From Alphaproteobacteria bacterium UBA2784 (GTDB lineage: Bacteria > Pseudomonadota > Alphaproteobacteria > Micropepsales > Micropepsaceae), in contig DEIC01000029.1 of assembly GCA_002352285.1 (NCBI GenBank), positions 1-5,558 on the forward strand: a stretch of DNA of 5,558 nt, given 5' to 3'. Position numbers and translations under genes: made by a program. The number at the start of each line of letters is the position of its first letter. Position 1 is the first letter of the stretch. The notes beneath the pieces were generated by a model that saw nothing but the letters and a program-made list of their open reading frames with translations, was not told where the DNA came from and did no database searches. Shown here one piece after another: positions 5,314-5,558 of the stretch.

Positions 5314-5558
5314 ATGAAGCGTACGCTTGCCATTGCCCTTTCCGCCGCCGCCATGCTTGGCACGGCATCGATCGCCACCGCCCAGAGCGGCGCGACCCCC
5401 GATGTCGTTGACATGTCCTCGCTGACCTGCGGCACGCTGCTTTCCATGGACCAGACCAAGATCGGCTTCGCGATCATCTGGGGCATGGGCTATGTCGATG
5501 CGGGCGCCGGCAAGGCCGCGCTTGACATGAACAGCCTGCAGACCGTTGCCATGAACGT
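5314..5558 (+). CDS. HdeA/HdeB-family periplasmic protein, 3' end beyond window
   Basis: Eighty-one codons are visible and the frame is still open at the right edge. A signal peptide spans residues 1-23 (KR start, Ala-rich core, likely cleavage ATA/QS). The mature part shows the HdeA-like pattern VDMSSLTCGTLLSMD (32-46), then IGFAIIWGMGYVDAG (50-64) and a helix around MNSLQTV. Cys39 fits the first cysteine of the family's disulfide; the second would lie beyond the edge. In E. coli, HdeA and HdeB are acid-activated periplasmic chaperones; alphaproteobacterial relatives share the fold, but an acid-stress role here is inferred. ATG 5314 is supported by GGGGA 9 nt upstream and the good signal peptide. 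The gene lies 197 bp after the broken parE and is probably transcribed on its own. Confidence 0.78.
   Translation, partial: MKRTLAIALSAAAMLGTASIATAQSGATPDVVDMSSLTCGTLLSMDQTKIGFAIIWGMGYVDAGAGKAALDMNSLQTVAMN

Noticed and set aside
1..5558. tRNA, rRNA, CRISPR array or insertion sequence
   Set aside because: No cloverleaf-like pattern, regularly spaced repeats, terminal inverted repeats or transposase-like protein was seen on either strand.

Overview
The window is GC-rich, tightly packed bacterial DNA. Gene content points to an alphaproteobacterium, probably of the Hyphomicrobiales type: an MsbA-related fused ABC exporter, a SuhB-like inositol monophosphatase with the N-terminus usual in that class, and a small OmpA-like protein with the alphaproteobacterial motif around RRLSLRR. 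The genus cannot be named from sequence alone.

Layout from left to right. Positions 1-132 are a GC-rich leader with a 9-bp inverted repeat and no convincing gene. A plus-strand pair follows: a fused ABC exporter (133-1986) and, 14 bp later, a membrane-anchored paraoxonase/arylesterase-like protein (2001-3161). Converging on it, with only 9 bp between stops, is a minus-strand pair: an inositol monophosphatase family gene (4393-3581) whose stop overlaps by 4 bp the start of a secreted OmpA-like gene (3584-3171). To the right, reading away from the phosphatase gene, is a ParDE toxin-antitoxin module (4552-5116). The antitoxin is intact and has a clear promoter with a 15-bp palindrome set between its -35 and -10 boxes. 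The parE toxin is split by a frameshift near 4956, so as sequenced it cannot make a full toxin. A 197-bp intergenic stretch then leads to the start of an HdeA-family periplasmic protein that runs off the right edge (5314-5558).

Three modules are likely transcribed separately: exporter plus hydrolase on +, phosphatase plus envelope protein on -, and parDE on +. The exporter and the paraoxonase-like enzyme are probably made together and both sit at the inner membrane, which suggests handling of a lipophilic ester or lactone, but the substrate is not evident. The OmpA-like and HdeA-like proteins carry signal peptides and belong to the envelope.

No wholly new system is evident. The most notable points are the complete set of paraoxonase calcium ligands and the His dyad in a bacterial membrane-anchored protein, the broken parE beside an intact and apparently autoregulated parD, and a duplicated promoter-like element plus a possible Shine-Dalgarno-masking hairpin ahead of the HdeA-like gene.
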